This document shows, in pieces, positions 6,619 through 7,267 of a DNA stretch of 7,267 nt. The position numbers were made by a program, and so were the translations under genes. Position 1 is the first letter of the stretch; every line of letters starts with the position of its first letter. The notes under the pieces are model-generated. The model was not told where the DNA came from, made no database searches, and saw nothing but the letters and a program-made list of their open reading frames with translations. The stretch covers positions 1 through 7,267 of the forward strand of contig JABMOJ010000029.1 in assembly GCA_013204195.1 (NCBI GenBank), read 5' to 3'. The stretch comes from SAR86 cluster bacterium (lineage in GTDB: Bacteria > Pseudomonadota > Gammaproteobacteria > Pseudomonadales > Azotimanducaceae).

Positions 6619-6638
6619 CTTCAGCCCCTGAAGAGGGG
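6619..6638. terminator. Two overlapping, mutually exclusive hairpins
   Basis: CTTCAG (6619-6624) pairs perfectly with CTGAAG (6628-6633) around CCC. Alternatively CCCCT (6625-6629) pairs with AGGGG (6634-6638) around GAAG, followed by ATTATTCT. The shared bases prevent both from forming at once. The second could be a weak terminator for transcripts from pilE; an attenuator-like switch is speculation. Confidence 0.35.
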
Positions 6639-6772
6639 ATTATTCTGGTTTATTTGCGCCATTGCGTGCTTTTGACCGCCTATCGAATTTTCATCAGGGC
6701 TGATCGTTCTGCGCCCAGTTCACGCCCGTCATTCGCCTAGAATCCATTTCGTCCATTAGAAAAGGAACTTCG

Positions 6773-7267
6773 ATGGCAACTTCAAAACAGGGTATTTCGG
6801 CTCGGCTAATTCGTGGCATGACGCTCATGGAGCTGATGGTCGGTCTGGTGATTGTTGGCATGGGCATGACGATTGCGATCCCGAGCTTTCAGGGTATGTT
6901 GGCCAGAAATACCATGGCTACCCAGGTCAATGAGTTCATGTTGTCGTTGTTACAGGCGCGGAGCGAAGCGAGTAAAACAGGGCGAACTGTCAGTATCCTT
7001 GGCAAGACCACGGCAACAGATTTCAGTGGTGGTTGGTGCGTAGCCAGAGGCAGTCCCGCCAATTGCACCGCCCCGGGTGCTGATGTCGTCATGAGCTTTC
7101 CGCCCCTGGTCGCAGAGGCCTCGCTGAGTCTGGTGGGGGGCACTGTGCCGATCCAGTTTAATTCCCTCGGTGGTTTGACGGGGGACTCAGCCCTTGATGT
7201 TGATCTGTGCCATGCCCGCCCGCCGGGAAGAAGCATCCATATTTCACTGGTGGGGCGGGCCCAGGCG
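6773..7267 (+). CDS. FimT/GspH-like type IV prepilin, 3' end beyond the window (partial)
   Basis: An open frame of 165 codons runs from ATG 6773 off the window end. AGGA (6763-6766) precedes the start by 6 bases. The leader has 15 residues ending LIRG; cleavage after Gly15 would leave a mature start of MTLMELMVGLVIVGMGMTIAIPSF, with Glu at +5 (residue 20) and Met at +1. The segment QARSEASKTGRTVSI (61-75) is the ARSEA motif of FimT/FimU and GspH pseudopilins. FNSLGGLTG (129-137) and GRSIHISLVGRAQ (152-164) match the beta-rich end of that family. Cysteines lie at 89, 98 and 146. It is expected to be a minor pilin in the pilus priming/tip complex, heading a fimT/pilV/pilW/pilX/pilY1-type cluster downstream. 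fimT and fimU cannot be told apart from this fragment. Confidence 0.88.
   Translation, partial: MATSKQGISARLIRGMTLMELMVGLVIVGMGMTIAIPSFQGMLARNTMATQVNEFMLSLLQARSEASKTGRTVSILGKTTATDFSGGWCVARGSPANCTAPGADVVMSFPPLVAEASLSLVGGTVPIQFNSLGGLTGDSALDVDLCHARPPGRSIHISLVGRAQA

Larger units (their letters stand above)
6512..6772. other. Noncoding gap between two prepilin genes
   Basis: No convincing gene lies in these 261 bases. Contents are a T-run with a weak stem after pilE (6521-6546), a short GCGC/GCGC stem (6578-6581 with 6590-6593), two overlapping hairpins (6619-6638), and a TAGAAT -10-like box (6738-6743) without a recognisable -35. The next gene's Shine-Dalgarno AGGA is at 6763-6766. The gap is long compared with the tight packing upstream and suggests that pilE and the following pilin gene belong to different transcripts. 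Confidence 0.6.

Noticed and set aside
6607..6675. Possible 22-codon hydrophobic small ORF starting at ATG 6607
   Set aside because: It has no Shine-Dalgarno, lies over the hairpins and shows no recognisable family; the length is expected by chance.

Overview
The window is a conserved gammaproteobacterial housekeeping block that runs into the start of a type IV pilus minor-pilin cluster. The gene order is obg/cgtA (tail only) - proB - rpsT (reversed) - murJ - ribF - lspA - fkpB - ispH - pilE-like - fimT/gspH-like (cut by the window end). This order, with rpsT inverted between proB and murJ and pilin genes beside ispH, resembles the Pseudomonas-type layout. Protein motifs and a moderate GC content estimated by eye fit a free-living, possibly marine, gammaproteobacterium. 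I cannot name a genus from the sequence alone.

Left part (1-1220): the poly-aspartate tail of the Obg GTPase, encoded by a pure GACGAT hexamer repeat, is followed 9 bases later by a complete glutamate 5-kinase gene. A strong hairpin overlaps the proB stop codon and lies between the convergent proB and rpsT genes. rpsT (ribosomal protein S20) is on the minus strand, starts with GTG, and has a clear sigma-70 promoter.

Middle part (1676-6073): a tightly packed operon whose reading frames overlap or lie within 6 bases of each other. It encodes the lipid II flippase MurJ, the FMN/FAD synthesis enzyme RibF, lipoprotein signal peptidase LspA, the SlpA-type peptidyl-prolyl isomerase FkpB, and the isoprenoid enzyme IspH. 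Two departures from the standard block stand out. First, murJ carries a single in-frame TAA at 2966-2968 while the homologous reading frame continues undisturbed to 3244. Second, ileS, which usually lies between ribF and lspA, is absent, and ribF and lspA instead overlap through an ATGA junction.

Right part (6074-7267): two prepilin genes, a short four-cysteine PilE-like minor pilin and the first 165 codons of a FimT/GspH-like pseudopilin, are separated by about 260 noncoding bases containing hairpins. They probably open a larger pilV/pilW/pilX/pilY1 cluster beyond the window.

I found no mobile element, CRISPR array, tRNA or defence system, and nothing that supports a wholly new system. The interest lies in the interrupted murJ, the missing ileS, and some small regulatory and pilin details.
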